Positions 11,325 to 22,570 of a DNA stretch of 64,000 nucleotides are shown here, in pieces. The notes below the pieces were generated by a model. The model saw only the letters and a program-made list of their open reading frames with translations. It did not search any database and was not told where the DNA came from. The stretch lies in assembly GCF_036323735.1 (NCBI RefSeq), contig NC_086040.1:7904568-7968567 (forward strand), written 5' to 3'. Within the stretch, counting starts at the first letter, position 1. Each line of letters starts with the position of its first letter. The DNA comes from Rattus norvegicus (Eukaryota; Chordata; Mammalia; Rodentia; Muridae). The translations under genes were made by a program, and so were the position numbers.

Positions 11325-11523
11325 AACCAGAATTTTGCCACAGATATACGTATGGAGTGTGAGTCACTGTTCAGTGCATTCCTGCTTGGCTTCGCTTCAT
11401 CCAGTGCTTGTGCTGATACTGGGACACAAGAAGAGCCTTTTCTCATCCAGTAAATGCTGCCTGGCAAATAGTCTACCACTTTCTTCACTGTGACATTTCC
11501 ATCCATATACAGCACTAAAAAAG
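11325..11523 (+). pseudogene. Xpr1-like: Xpr1-like exon D (multiple stops)
   Basis: The acceptor CTTCACAG and donor GTAGGC are canonical. The reading PEFCHRYTYGV is followed by VQCIPAWLRFIQCL, and further on DTRRAF and TTFFTVTF, the XPR1 EXS order. TGA codons at 11360-11362 and 11414-11416 replace Arg. A 4-nt insertion (about 11460-11463, a CCTG duplication) shifts the frame, and TAG at 11469-11471 lies in the shifted frame. The rest matches well, so decay is mostly by point changes. Confidence 0.88.
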
Positions 11524-13021
11524 GTAGGCTGAGGTCTCCCATCTGAGCCCTTACTACTGCAATCTGTTGCCCTGGACTCTGACATCAATGCTGCTGGTTC
11601 TGCTGAGGCTCCAGAACCTGGTCATCTCAGTTTAGCCTTGCATACAGTTTTAATCTCATTTCAATTAACAGTTATTATCAGGAAGACTTGCAGTCAGATG
11701 TTAAGAATTGCGATGCTGTTTCAATCCTGTCTTTTGCTCAGTGACTTTAATCTATGGCTGCCTTGAGTTTTAATTTAGTGGTTTAGAGTTTTTTTTTGTT
11801 TTGTTTTGTTTTTGAGGTTTTTTTTTCTTGTTGTTTCTTGGGGGGGGGTTGGGGAGGTTGAAATTTCCTTTTTTATTATTGAGGTTAAGAAATGGTTAGG
11901 TGCTCAAGAATCCCTCTCTCGCAACCAAGTATATTTTTAATCATTTTTTGATGAACATGTAAGGATTGTTTACAGCTCATTTAACTGCAAATTAAGTTCT
12001 CTGATCCCTCCAGTTTCTCATCTCCATGGCATCCTGCTATGACTTGCTACTGCTCTTCTGTTAGGAATAGAAAAAAAAAGTCTTTTAAGTTCAGAACCAA
12101 ATGCAGACACTCATTTTGAATTTTTAACCTTTTCCCAAGAACTGTCAATCAGTGATTTCCCATCCATGCAATAAAATGTATTCCTTCTTTGGCTGGTGAA
12201 TAGAGAGCATCAGCCCACACCTTACACAGTGCAAAGAGCTGTGACTAATGCAGATTAATAAAGTGCTTTTTAAATACACACATAAGTTGTTCTCAGTAAC
12301 ATTTTCTGTGAGGCTCTATTGGGAGATATATTCATAAGTACAACGTACTGTTGCTGTAACAGGTATCTTATGCCATGTCAGATGAGGACACTATTAGTAT
12401 CGTGATATTGGTGTCCCTGAACATTCACAGTATGATATAGGATCTGTGCTTGAATAGTATTGATAAATGTAGCATTTCTTGTTAAGTGTTAGAATATAAT
12501 TGAGTACCTCAATGAAGGAAACACATCCCCAGGTCTTCCATAATTTTAGTTCTTGCTAAGGAATGCCAGTAGTCAGTACCAGTATGCACCATTATTTATA
12601 GAATTGATAGCTGATTTGGTAAAAGATGCTATATGGATACTTTTACTAAATTATCAGAAACATCTGCCTCCCATCTTAGATATAAATGAGTGCTGGGATA
12701 GATTATACTAGTAATATACTCATTAAGAAGTCAAAATTGCTGGTAGGTACTATTGACACAAAATACAGCACTCACCTCAGGAAATAAGAGATAGTTAATT
12801 CTTGAGGCAAACCTAAGTAGTAGTAGTCTGGGAGCACAAACTGAGGTTATAACCACTGGAGGTGATCACATAGTATTTTATTTGATACAGAACAAAGAAA
12901 AACATAAATCAGTGCATTTATCACATTGGTGGTCACTGCCAGTTAACAGGCTACAGCAAAACAAGGGGAACACTGTATAGATCTGGGATGTCTGATAACA
13001 TGTTCAGCTTTCAGATTGGTG
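11524..13021. other. Unassigned sequence after the pseudogene
   Basis: AT-rich DNA with a T/G-rich tract at 11790-11850. I searched by eye for the following EXS exons of Xpr1 and did not see them here or further right. Confidence 0.4.
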
Positions 13022-13145
13022 AGGGCTGGTGCCCTGCTAAGCATACATTTTAGGGCTGTAGTGAATTTTGTCCCCAACATCCATGAAAATGCTGGGGAAA
13101 GCAGCAAACACCTATAACTCTAGCTCTGGGGAGATAGACACTGTG
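13022..13145 (+). repeat. B4-type composite SINE (ID + B1)
   Basis: An ID-like head (GGGCTGGTGCCCTGCTAAGC, TTTTGTCCCCAACAT) is followed by a B1-like part (AAACACCTATAACTCTAGCT, CTGGGGAGATAG). This head-to-tail order is that of B4/RSINE1 composites. It is diverged. Confidence 0.5.
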
Positions 13146-13454
13146 AATTGCTTGCCAATCATATTATGGTTTCATTGAGCTGCAGGTTCATTCAGAAACC
13201 TTGTCTGGAAAATTAAGGTAGAGAATGCCTGGGAAGACACTGATGCCAAGCTCCCCACACACAGACAACACATTTGACAGATTTGGATAGTCACAGGCAC
13301 CTTCAGACACAAGCGTGAACAGTGAGTGACTTTCAAAGGGACAGTGTATGGTAGTGTGGTTATGGTCTTCACACCATCTACATTCACAAATCTCAGGATT
13401 GAGACTCAGCCTTGAGGAACTTATGTTTACATAAAAACCTTTAAGAACACAAAA

Positions 13455-13545
13455 GGATTACAAGTCCAAGGCCTGTCTTATTTACAGAGTAAGTTCAGGC
13501 CAACCTGGCAACATAATAAGATCATGTCTCAAAATAAGTAATATA
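13455..13545 (+). repeat. B1-like SINE fragment
   Basis: CAAGTCCAAGGCCTGTCTTA, GTTCAGGCCAACCTGGCAAC and ATCATGTCTCAAAATAAG match the right half of an old B1. Confidence 0.55.
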
Positions 13546-13611
13546 TAGCTTTCCAGTCATTATTTAAGGTCTGTGGTCAGTCCTTAGCAGGATGTAAGAA
13601 GAAGTACAAAG

Positions 13612-13765
13612 AACGTTGGGGTGGGACAGCAAAATGCCTTCACAGGTAAAGGAACCTGAAGCAAAACTTGACAGCCTGAGTTCAGTCCCTGAGCACCCAT
13701 TGTACAGAAAAAGAACTGCACCCATCAGGTTTTTTTTCTGACCTCTGTGTTTGAACAGTTGGCTT
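13612..13765 (+). repeat. B3/B2-type SINE
   Basis: CACAGGTAAAGGAACCTGAA, TGACAGCCTGAGTTCAGTCC, CTGAGCACCCATTGTACAG and TTTCTGACCTCTGTG follow the B2/B3 order, with an intact B-box-like GAGTTCAGTCC. Confidence 0.7.
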
Positions 13766-13870
13766 ATGAGGAAATGGATGCTTTGTCCCCAGTAACACAG
13801 GGGACTGGGGAATGTGAAAAGAAGTTTGAGCCAACATAATTTATATATACATGAAGCAGTTCTGTACTAA

Positions 13871-13874
13871 TATA

Positions 13875-13952
<78 letters not shown>
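13871..13952. repeat. (TA)n microsatellite
   Basis: About 40 TA dinucleotides with two CATA/GTA interruptions near 13891 and 13908. Confidence 0.95.
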
Positions 13953-13955
<3 letters not shown>

Positions 13956-14346
13956 CCTATTTAACCATAGTTTAATGTGGTACAGTTTTACCTTGAGATA
14001 TTTGATGCATTGATGACTTATCTGCTACATATATATGTAAACTGATAGTAAATTATATTCTTTTCTCAAAAACAAAAAAAATCAGATTACAGTAAACAAA
14101 TAAAAGGAAATTATTATTTCCTTATATCTGATTTAAAATTATAGAGCTTTGTTTAACTGTATATACTAAGAAATGGTTAATGTGGTAAATTTATGGATGT
14201 TTAAATCCACATATTTTTGAGAGACTTCTATTATACTATTTTGTGTAAGCAGTGATCAGTAAACACTTAGCACAAATCTTTCACACAGCCTGCTAGGCCA
14301 CAGATAAAAGATGACATTCAGATGACATGCAGTTGAGAATGACCGT

Positions 14347-14416
14347 GAAGGTCTGATCCTCCTGCCATAACCACTCAAATTCTGGGATTAAGAAGTGAGT
14401 GACCCTGCCTGGCTCC
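14347..14416 (-). repeat. B1 fragment, inverted
   Basis: CTGATCCTCCTGCCATAACC, TTCTGGGATTAAGAAGTGAG and GACCCTGCCTGGC resemble the left end of an inverted B1. The DNA that follows (to about 14600) is GC-richer and unassigned. Confidence 0.5.
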
Positions 14417-14857
14417 TTATTTTTATTTTGTGATACCAGGCTCGTTCTCAGGGGCCTGAGTGCGGTGGTCCATGTGGTCACTGTGCCACGGGGCTCATCC
14501 AGCCTCACCTTGCAGTATAAGGGAGAATTCAGCTTCCTTCTGTTTCCCTTGACCCCATTTGTCACGGCTGTTTTGTCTTACACATAGCTATATCTTTAAA
14601 GTGGAGATAATAATACCTATATCTATTTACATCACAGAATCATTGTAAGAATTTTCCTGAAATCATGGTATAGACTTTATAGGTGTCCTTGCTGCATGAT
14701 TGCCCTAGAGAGAAAAATGGAGAGGCCATTTATTAATTTTGTTGATCCCTAAAGTTTTTAAAATATTTTAATATTGCTCAATTTTGGATAAATAAATAAT
14801 TTTTGTAGCAAAACGTCTAGAACTTTGCATGGCAAAATTTTGACATTGAATTGTGAT

Positions 14858-14940
14858 CAGGTTTCATTTCCTTCCTTCTTTTCTTCCTTCCTTCCCTCCT
14901 TTCTTTTTCCTTCCTTCTTTACTTCCCTTTTTTTTTTCTT
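14858..14940. repeat. CTTCC/CCTTT pyrimidine tract
   Basis: Low-complexity polypyrimidine DNA. The open frame across it is Ser/Phe-rich and not a gene. Confidence 0.85.
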
Positions 14941-14954
14941 TAAGATTGGGTCTC

Positions 14955-15143
14955 ATGTCAGGCGGTATCAGTGTATACCTTTAATCACACCAGAGTCAGG
15001 TAGATCTTTGAATTTAAGGACACCCTTTTCTATAGAGTGAATTCTGGGATAGCCAGAGTAACACAGAAAAGCCCTCTCTTGAAAGAGAAAACAAAAACAA
15101 AACAAAAAAAAAACAGAACACAACAGAACAAAACAAAACAAAA
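14955..15143 (+). repeat. B1 SINE with A-rich tail
   Basis: GGCGGTATCAGTGTATACCT, TTTAATCACACCAGAGTCAG, GATAGCCAGAGTAACACAG and a tail of AAAACAAAACA repeats. B1 order is clear. Confidence 0.75.
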
Positions 15144-15171
15144 AGTATAAGTCTCACATAAAAATTAAAAA

Positions 15172-15395
15172 AAGACAGGGCTAGACCACACAAAGGTCTG
15201 ACTAGCTTCAAATTCATTATGTAGCAAGCTTGAGTTTGAACTTCTTACTCCCTTCTTTCTGTTTCCCTCTTAAGTGCTGGGATTACAGTAAAGTTCAACA
15301 ACAACAACAACCAGTTTTATTGTGTGATGGACATCTAACTCAGGGCTTGAGTTTGCTAGGCAGACGTCCTACCAGTTGAGCCATCGCCCCAGCCC
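15172..15395 (-). repeat. B4-type composite SINE (ID + B1), inverted
   Basis: On the minus strand an ID-like head (GGGCTGGGGCGATGGCTCAA, GTCTGCCTAGCAAACTCAAG) is followed, after an (AAC)n-type spacer, by a B1-like segment (GTGCTGGGATTACAG on the plus strand near 15276). The order equals that of the element at 13022, supporting a B4/RSINE1 assignment. Confidence 0.6.
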
Positions 15396-16145
15396 TTGTT
15401 AGGTTATTTATTAGACAGTGTCCTAAAAAACAAAGTCTTTAGAAATAATAACTGAGACAAAAGAATCTCGTCACAATGGCTAATTATGTAGATAATGTTC
15501 TATTTAGGCTGTTGCAAAAGAAACATTTGGGAGAAAAGAAGAGTAAAAGACCATGACATGACCTTGTTTAAACTCTGATGTTATTCTTTCAAAGAACTAG
15601 TCTGCTTGGCCTACCATAGTAACAGCACTGTACTAAGTGCACTTTTCAAAATTGTTACAGTGGGTGGTTGTTTTTATTTTTTGTTGCATGATTTTTTAAA
15701 ATGTAGGTAGGTGTATGCATTAAATCTGCACTTGGAATCATTGTAGGTGAGGATTTAGGCAGCCTATTTAGGAAGATTAATCATGATAATATTTATTTGG
15801 CCTCTTTTGTTATATTAAAAAAGAAACATATTTGAAATAAGTTATTTGCTACCATTTATTTTTGGAGACAAAATAATTCAGCTAGCAGCCAATCTCTGTG
15901 TTCAAAGATTCATATTTCATTCATGATCACATTTGAAACAACTCCTACAAATATTTTTTTGGAAATTTGGATTGGGAAAATGGGAATTATTGTAAATGTG
16001 TTCTGGTTTCCTTAAGATTTCTTTGCTTTGCAAAGAAAGGTATTTGGGAAGTATAGGAGTAGAAAGATGTGACGCTTTTGCTTCTAGCAAATTTTAAGGA
16101 GAAAGGATTGCATTAGATTGTATGGCATTTGAAGCTTCTAAGTTA
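15396..16145. other. Unassigned sequence
   Basis: AT-rich unique-looking DNA, no feature recognised. Confidence 0.4.
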
Positions 16146-16192
16146 TTTTTTTTTTTCGGAGCTGAGGACCGAACCCAGGGCCTTGCGCTTCC
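16146..16192 (-). repeat. ID SINE 3' fragment, inverted
   Basis: On the minus strand AGCGCAAGGCCCTGGGTTCG and GTCCTCAGCTCCG precede an A-tail. This is the near-consensus 3' part of rat ID without its 5' half, a truncated but young copy. Confidence 0.85.
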
Positions 16193-17145
16193 TGACCTTT
16201 TATTATACATAAAATCCTAATGGAATTGGAACCTCACTGTTCACATGAATAATAGGGATTGGTGGCAAGTGAGTGTGCGGGACATACACATCATGTTTCC
16301 TGAGACTTCTTAGGTTAAGGTAGGATTAGCTATTGCATTTTTGAAGGAGAACCTCTTGAGCTCACTCACATCATTGTGATTGGTGCCCAGGTCTTGTCTG
16401 GATCTCTTTGTGCACTCTGATGGCTGATCCTCTCAGAGAGGTTTTCTCGGATCCAGTCTGAACCTCTGCAGAAGTAGCTGCTTCATTATTCTGAGTGAGC
16501 ACACATAGTCCTGCAGCGCTGCTTCTCTGGGGTTCAACCCGTTGCTCCTCTTTTGCTGCCCTGAATATTAGGTTTCTGGTTCACATTTTAATGTGTTTAT
16601 AATATAATAAAATTGGTAATTGTAGTTTTTAATTCTATAGGTAAATTTTTGTTCTATTAACATTAAAAGATATATGTGCGATTAGCAAAAAAAATACTGA
16701 TTTGGATAAATGTTCTCATTTTTGCCTTACTATTGAAAGTAGCTCAAAGAATTAAGTCTTTTGGAAGTTACTACATTCTGTTGCAATGCCCTCACACGGG
16801 AAGAGACTGATTTACAATCTGTCTCAAAAAATTAGCTGATGACCTGTTGATACCAGGCAACCAAAATACAAATAAACTGGGTTTTTTCCTAATTAGTAAT
16901 TGACATTTTCTGCTCTTATTATGCTGATTTTAAAACCGGTATAATTGTTTTTATATATAAATCATGTATACATAAATTATTTCTCTATATAATATTAATT
17001 TTAGCTTTGAAAAAATTAAACCTTTACCTTCTTCACTGAAGACTTGTAAAAAGTAACACCTGTGTTGACACCTAAATTCTGTTTTGATTCTTTACTCTTG
17101 TCATATTGATTTTCTTAATTGTTCATATAATTAAAACAGCATTTC
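16193..17145. other. Unassigned sequence
   Basis: Includes a GC-richer patch at 16290-16560 without an exon I can name, then AT-rich DNA. Confidence 0.4.
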
Positions 17146-17350
17146 AATTGGTTAGTGGTGGCACATATCTTTAATCCCCACACTTGTGAGGCAGAGGTAA
17201 GATGATCTCTGTGAGTTCAAGGCCTGGTCAGGATAATCAGGGCTATACAGAGAAACCCTGTCTCAAAAAAACAAAAAGAACAAAAAAAAAAAAAAAACAA
17301 AAACAAAACAAACAAACAAACAAAACCCCAAAAAACAACAACAAAAAACC
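17146..17350 (+). repeat. B1 SINE with long A-rich tail
   Basis: GGTTAGTGGTGGCACATATC, TTTAATCCCCACACTTGTGA and CAGAGAAACCCTGTCTCAAA, then about 75 bp of AAAACAAAC-type tail. Confidence 0.9.
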
Positions 17351-18448
17351 AGCATTTTAATGTACGGTATATAGCTTTTGTAATACTCATATAAAATATT
17401 TTAAAGATTGTAAAGTATCTATAATATTTTATTGCTCAGAAGTTGTAAGATTTTTGTGGCTTTAAGGAAGCAAAGGTGATTATTATTTGAATTTAACTTT
17501 TATAACAATGTCTGATTGTAGAGAAAGTTGAGACTTGGTAGATTCCTAAATTTTCATTGTAATCTATACATATGATTTCATATTGATGCTATCAGCTAAA
17601 ACCAATGAATTTATTACATTGACATATTTTAGCTGGAAAAGAAAAGGCAGAAGAAATGAGCAGGCAAATAGACAACAAGGCCACATTTCTAATATATGTC
17701 ATACTTTGGGAGCAGAGAAGACTATATATGAGTCTCTTCAAAGTCTTTTATAGTTCACCATAGTAAGAATACTCATCACCTGTTGTTGCCACATATAAAT
17801 GCACCCAAAATTTTGTAACTTAAATGATTGTAACTTGTTGTTGCTGGAAAATCTTTGGGTCAGCGGTAAACTCACTGGAGTAGGTTGAACTCATCCAGTA
17901 GAACTGCTTCTGCCCTGTTTTATCTGTGCTTAGCTCTTAACTGTCAATTGGGAGTGGGGCTGTTCTGTGGGTGTTAATTCTAGAGCCCCACCCCATGAAG
18001 CAAGCCTTGCCAAGGGAAGCTTGTCGTGTGGCACTGAGGAAGCAAGTCATATTGCACAAATGCTTTTAATGCATCTTTTCTTGCTGTCTAAGAAATCCCA
18101 CAGCAGGTACAAAGTAAGCCAGCCCCGCCTAACAAAAAACCGATCACCAAACCCAGCATCACTGAGGCAAAGAACACTCTTGCCTTGGGAATGGGGAGCT
18201 GAAAGGAATGATATTTCAGCTGCAGCCAGAAGTCTACATGGAAAACAATCCAAATTGACTCCTTAATTGGCAAAGGTCTTAACCATATTTTTGCAGAATA
18301 AACACATTAGCAGTGTTTTAGTTCACAAAAAGCAGAATAATGAAAGTAAAGGTAATATCTGCTGGGTGATGATGTCACTGCCAGTAAAGTTACAGGGCAG
18401 TGAGCATTTATTCTCAGGCAGTTGTTATTTTGAAAAATATATCTTCTA
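17351..18448. other. Unassigned sequence
   Basis: A GC-richer patch at 17900-18260 is open for 99 codons on the plus strand, but I see no known protein, splice sites or repeat family in it. Confidence 0.4.
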
Positions 18449-18580
18449 TGCAGGTGTGGTCATTCATGCATTGAATCCCAGTACTTAAGAGGCAGAGGCA
18501 GACACATCTCTGAGATTGAAACAGCAAGGTCTACAGAGTGAGTTTGACACAGAGAAACCATCTCAAAAAAACAAAAATAT
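18449..18580 (+). repeat. B1 SINE
   Basis: GCAGGTGTGGTCATTCATGC, TTGAATCCCAGTACTTAAGA, GAGGCAGAGGCAGACACATC and CCATCTCAAAAAAACAAAAA. Confidence 0.88.
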
Positions 18581-18668
18581 ATATCTTTCAATCTAATAAA
18601 TCCCTTTCCATAAAGAGAATAGGAAGAGAACTTGGGGAAAGCTAAGACACGCTTAGAGCATTCTACAG

Positions 18669-19034
18669 TGTAGGGCGCATTCCAGTGGTGAACAACGGGA
18701 CTCCGCATGCACAGGCTTTGTACCTGGTGTCAGTTGGCCAGTAATATGCTAATGAGGGGACGGTACCATGCTTTTGAGGTGATTCGTTCTATGCCCATCC
18801 CTGGAAGACAAGTAGTGGGTAGATAGTGGAATGACAGTGGGGTGATAGTGGGATGACCCGTGCCCCACCAACACCTGAGAGATTATTAGCATACTGTTGT
18901 GTATATAAGGTGAGCGACTTTGCTGCCTGTGATCCCCTGTCCCTGTTCAAGAGAGCTGTACAGTAAAGGCTTGTTCGAAGAAGAATCCTGTTGCCACCCT
19001 TTGTTCTTAATGGCGAGACTTTGGGTGCGTGACA
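18669..19034 (+). mobile_element. Solo LTR, class II-like (copy 2)
   Basis: The 366-bp element starts TGTAGGGCGC and ends GCGTGACA, and is flanked by a perfect 6-bp repeat CTACAG (18663-18668 and 19035-19040). It shares long phrases with copy 1 at 1586-2037, for example AGGTGAGCGACTTTGCTGC, but lacks about 100 bp near the 5' end. Orientation is the same. It carries GTGTATATAAGG as a TATA box and AGTAAAGGC in place of the polyadenylation signal. Confidence 0.85.
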
Positions 19035-19119
19035 CTACAGTAAGAAAATGAAAGCGTGTAAGAAGTTTACAGTAGATTTAGCACCAGCAGGACATGAAAC
19101 ATCACATGGTAGACTGACA

Positions 19120-19260
19120 AAGGATAATGCCCTCACCTGGAAGGCATAGGCCAACCAGTCGTACTTGGCAAGTTTAAGGGTCAGAGAGGCCCTATCTCAG
19201 GGTAAATGAAGATGGATGTCCCTGAGGAAAGGACATTGTCCTCTGGTCTCTATGCCCACA
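19120..19260 (+). repeat. B3/B2-type SINE 3' half
   Basis: GCAAGTTTAAGGGTCAGAGA, GGCCCTATCTCAGGG, GATGTCCCTGAGGAAAGGAC and TTGTCCTCTGGTCTCTATGC follow the 3' half of B3. A 132-codon open frame starts inside it. Confidence 0.55.
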
Positions 19261-20125
19261 GAAGAAGCAGAAAAAATACTGGGCAGATCTAAGGGTGGCA
19301 TTTTACTGACAAGCTTTGCAATTGTGGAAAGTGATTATTATTCTTTCTGTGTTTTCAACTCCACTTACATCACTAACAAAGAAATGAGGGTTTATAGCCA
19401 AGAAGTTAAGGAAAGGGAATTCCTAAAAGGAAACATTGGATTAGAGACCTGGGCTAAGCCCACCTGTCAGATTCTTACTGAAGACAGATGTAGGTGGTCT
19501 GATGTATGTTGGATTTGCACAGTTCAGACTTACTTAGCAAGATGCTTGTTAGGGCAAGGTGATATAGACCCCATGTATAAAGTACAAGAGCTAGGACAGG
19601 CCTGGAGAGGTTAAAGAAACTTAGCTAAGCAAATCAAGGAGAGAGTCTTTGAGAGAGACCAACACTTGAATTTCATTTTATAGGGAGGGAATTAAAGCAG
19701 TGGTTAAGATATTTGCCCAAGCCCCCCAGTTAGGAAGTAGAAGAACCAAGGGTATGAATATGCATAAAAGATTGAACTTCTAAATCAACACTACCAAATG
19801 GATAACAGTGTATGAATTCACTTCAAGGCCTTGTGATTATTGCTGTTGTACTAGTCTTCTTTCTAAGCTTGCCGAATGCCCTGAGTAGTACCCAATGTCA
19901 CAGTGTAAAAATCTAGGTAAACAAAACAGAACCAATCAGATAAGGTGTTGTGCTGTCATTCCATGTGACAGAGCTGTGTTTGAGAAAGCACAGAAGTACA
20001 GTGAGCAAGAATAATGCAAGGTGTGTTTATCAGAAGATGCTCCCATTTCCTGCTTCCTTGTCTAATCACCACATCCACTGAGTGCCGTGCCAGGAACTTC
20101 CCTGTCCCACTAAATATGAATGCTG

Positions 20126-20129
<4 letters not shown>
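19261..20129. other. Unassigned sequence before the array
   Basis: Unique-looking DNA. The open frame at 19216-19614 is not supported by any recognised domain. Confidence 0.4.

Positions 20130-20184
<55 letters not shown>
20130..20184. repeat. (GT)n microsatellite
   Basis: About 27 GT units with one TTTG interruption. It lies exactly at the left edge of the tandem array. Confidence 0.95.
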
Positions 20185-22139
20185 ATAACATTTAATGTTA
20201 TTTCGCTCCCAAATTTCCTGCCCATAAGATTCCTACCCATATCCTTCCCCTTCTTCTCTAACCCCCCTGATTGCACCTTCACCTTCCCTTGTACTAGAGA
20301 GAACCAATAGCTTCTGCTTCCATTCATGAAGAACAAGGTCGTCCTCCGCCACATGCAGTTTGAGCCATTGCTCTGTCCATGTACGTTCATTGAATATTGG
20401 TTTAGTGCCAGAAAGCTCTGGGTCATTGACATTGTTGTTCTTATGGAATTGAAAGCTCCTTCAGCTCTTTTAATCCTTTCTCAAAATATGCCAACAAGAG
20501 GTCTGTTTCAGTTCATTGGTTTGCCACTAGTATTCACTTCTGTAGTTGACACGATCTATCTGTGTCTCTCAGAAGAGATCTATATCCAGTTGCTGGAAGA
20601 ATGCACTTTTTAGGTACATCAATATTATCTAGTTTTGGTGGCTGATGTATGTATGTACTTTTGGTGACTCTTACAGCTTTGTGGTTAGGTGGAATGGTAA
20701 GATGGATTTTTAGTAACTAGGTCAAAAATGTAGAGTTCAGAAATGACAATGCCAAATATACTCTCTCCTGTTCTTATGAACCTATTGAAGTTGAGGTTTC
20801 ACTGGTCCTCAAGCCATTCTTCTTTCTGTCCATCCTCTGGTATCTTATGTTTGGCCTCATGTCTAGCAATGGGAACACAGGAAGGTAGATAGTGTTGTAC
20901 TGATATCAAATAGGACTAGAGAACTGAATTCTAAAGTCCTTTTGCCATTTGCTTTGATGAAAATGGATGTGGAAACAGAATTTTTGAGTACACATTCAGG
21001 AATATTAATATAGTCTGTTATCATGGAATGTACAGTGAGAAAGTGAAATACAATATTCATTCAACTAAGGTCTGTAGGCAAAATACTGGCCTGTGGGAAA
21101 TAGAGAAAACCTGGGATATTGAACTGTGTGTCACATGAATGAACCTGGGAATAAAATATTATCTAGAAGAATATCCTCCACTCTATGTTCCTAAATCTTT
21201 TCTAGCCATGCTAAGCACCTGACTAACTTTGTCCATTCAGAGCATGTAACCACTAATGAAGCAAAGAGAAGTCTCTAGATTTAGAGAGATGTAGTATGTA
21301 AAGGTTTTCACTGTTTCACAGGAGACACTACTGGGAAGGGCACCCTCAAATCTGGTCAATTTAAGGAAAGCTGTTTAGCAGGTGGGCCATGGTGGTTCTC
21401 AGTGATATTAGGCCTCCCTGGAAAATCTCTTGTATCCTGGAGAGCCTTAGCTTCTTCTGTGATGTCACAAGTGTTGTCATGACTGAAACTGCCTCTCAGA
21501 TATGTCTAGGGTTTACTAATTGGCCTTTAATGCTGAGTAAACAGCCATTTGGGAGGGAAAACACAGAGGATGAAGTGATCAGACATGGGGTGTAGGAAGC
21601 TGGCTTTTTTCCTGGTATAAAAATGAAGAAATATGTGGTCAATGGAAAGTTCCTTGAGTCTTGGGTAGGGGTTGATTAGGTTCACTGAAGAGTTAGCCTT
21701 GATCTGAGTCTTCCACATATGGGAATCAGGTACTGGGAGCCCCCTAGACGCATCTGGACTTCCCTGCTTTTTATTTTTTTTGGAAGTCAGATAGTTTATA
21801 TAATTCATTTCTTTATCCCAAAAGCCAGTTGTTGGGAAGGGCAGTACAGTTTTTCCTGACAGCTCATAGCTTTTATCCTTTTGCCAAGAAGGGAAAGATC
21901 CTGAGGAATAAAGGTAAGGCAAGTATTGTGTCCTTAGCACAGAGTAAACTCCTCCATGCATTGGATTCTAATAATGCAGTTTGTGTCTGGCAGTGATATC
22001 TGGGACGGAGAAGTGCTTATAGAGGAGACTTCATCATGTCAGTCTTTTCACTAGTATTACTCTGACTACCATTCCCTGACAGTGACCCCTTAAAATTCTG
22101 AGTCAGTAGATGTGATTAGCTGGCAGATTTCTTTTCTTT
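20185..22139. repeat. Array unit 1
   Basis: Inverted L1 3'-UTR at 20185-20640, body 20641-22139. The body lacks about 130 bp at 20955, a deletion shared with unit 5. It also lacks the first CRE-like octamer. It keeps TGATGTCA at 21460-21467 and TATAAAA at 21616-21622. On the minus strand an open frame of 144 codons (21527-21961) covers part of the body. Confidence 0.85.
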
Positions 22140-22570
22140 TATTTCTTTCATTTTTTAAATCTTTTAATAAATTTTAATGTTTTTTAATTGGATATTTCTT
22201 AATTTACTTTTAAAATACTATTTCCTTTCCCACTTTTCTGACTATAAGATCCATTACCAGTCCCCTTACCCTTCTCCTATAAACCCCTTACTGACCCTGG
22301 ACATTCCCTTGAACTGGGAGTCAAACCTAGGTAGGACCAAGGGTTCTCCTTCCATTGTTTCCCAACAAGGCCATCCTCTGCAACACATACAGTTGGTGCC
22401 ATAGGTCTGTTCATGTACATTCTTTGAATATTGGTCTACTACCATAAAGCTCTGTTTGATTGGCACTGTTGTTCTTACGGGGTTGAAAGCACCTTCACCT
22501 CTTTAATCCTTTCTCAAAATCTCCCAACAAGAAGTCCGTTTCCAGTAAACTGGTTTGCCACTAGGATTCA

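Larger units (their letters stand above)
6065..11523 (+). pseudogene. Xpr1-like: Xpr1-like unprocessed pseudogene, four exons
   Basis: Four blocks in correct order and strand read as consecutive exons of XPR1, a multi-pass membrane protein with an SPX domain and a C-terminal EXS domain. XPR1 exports phosphate and is the known receptor of xenotropic and polytropic murine retroviruses. The blocks cover the middle membrane segments and the start of the EXS region. Introns of about 0.3, 3.3 and 1.2 kb are kept with matching phases, so this came from segmental duplication, not reverse transcription. Lesions: a nonsense codon in block A, a 1-nt deletion in block C, and two stops, a 4-nt insertion and a further stop in block D. 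Only block B is intact. I found no SPX exons upstream and none of the later EXS exons downstream. The comparison rests on recalled XPR1 sequence. Confidence 0.9.

Noticed and set aside
17956..17975. Short stretch resembling an Xpr1 phrase before the first membrane segment
   Set aside because: Fewer than 20 matching bases, located downstream of exon D and hence out of order. Probably chance.
17967..18266. 99-codon plus-strand frame
   Set aside because: No similarity recognised, no upstream acceptor or clear start context, and the minus strand is open over the same stretch.
19216..19614. 132-codon open frame on the plus strand
   Set aside because: It begins inside a B3-type SINE, has no recognised domain and no splice signals that extend it.
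19956..20432. 158-codon frame on the minus strand
   Set aside because: It is open because it crosses the (CA)n tract, and it runs from unique DNA into the L1 3'-UTR.
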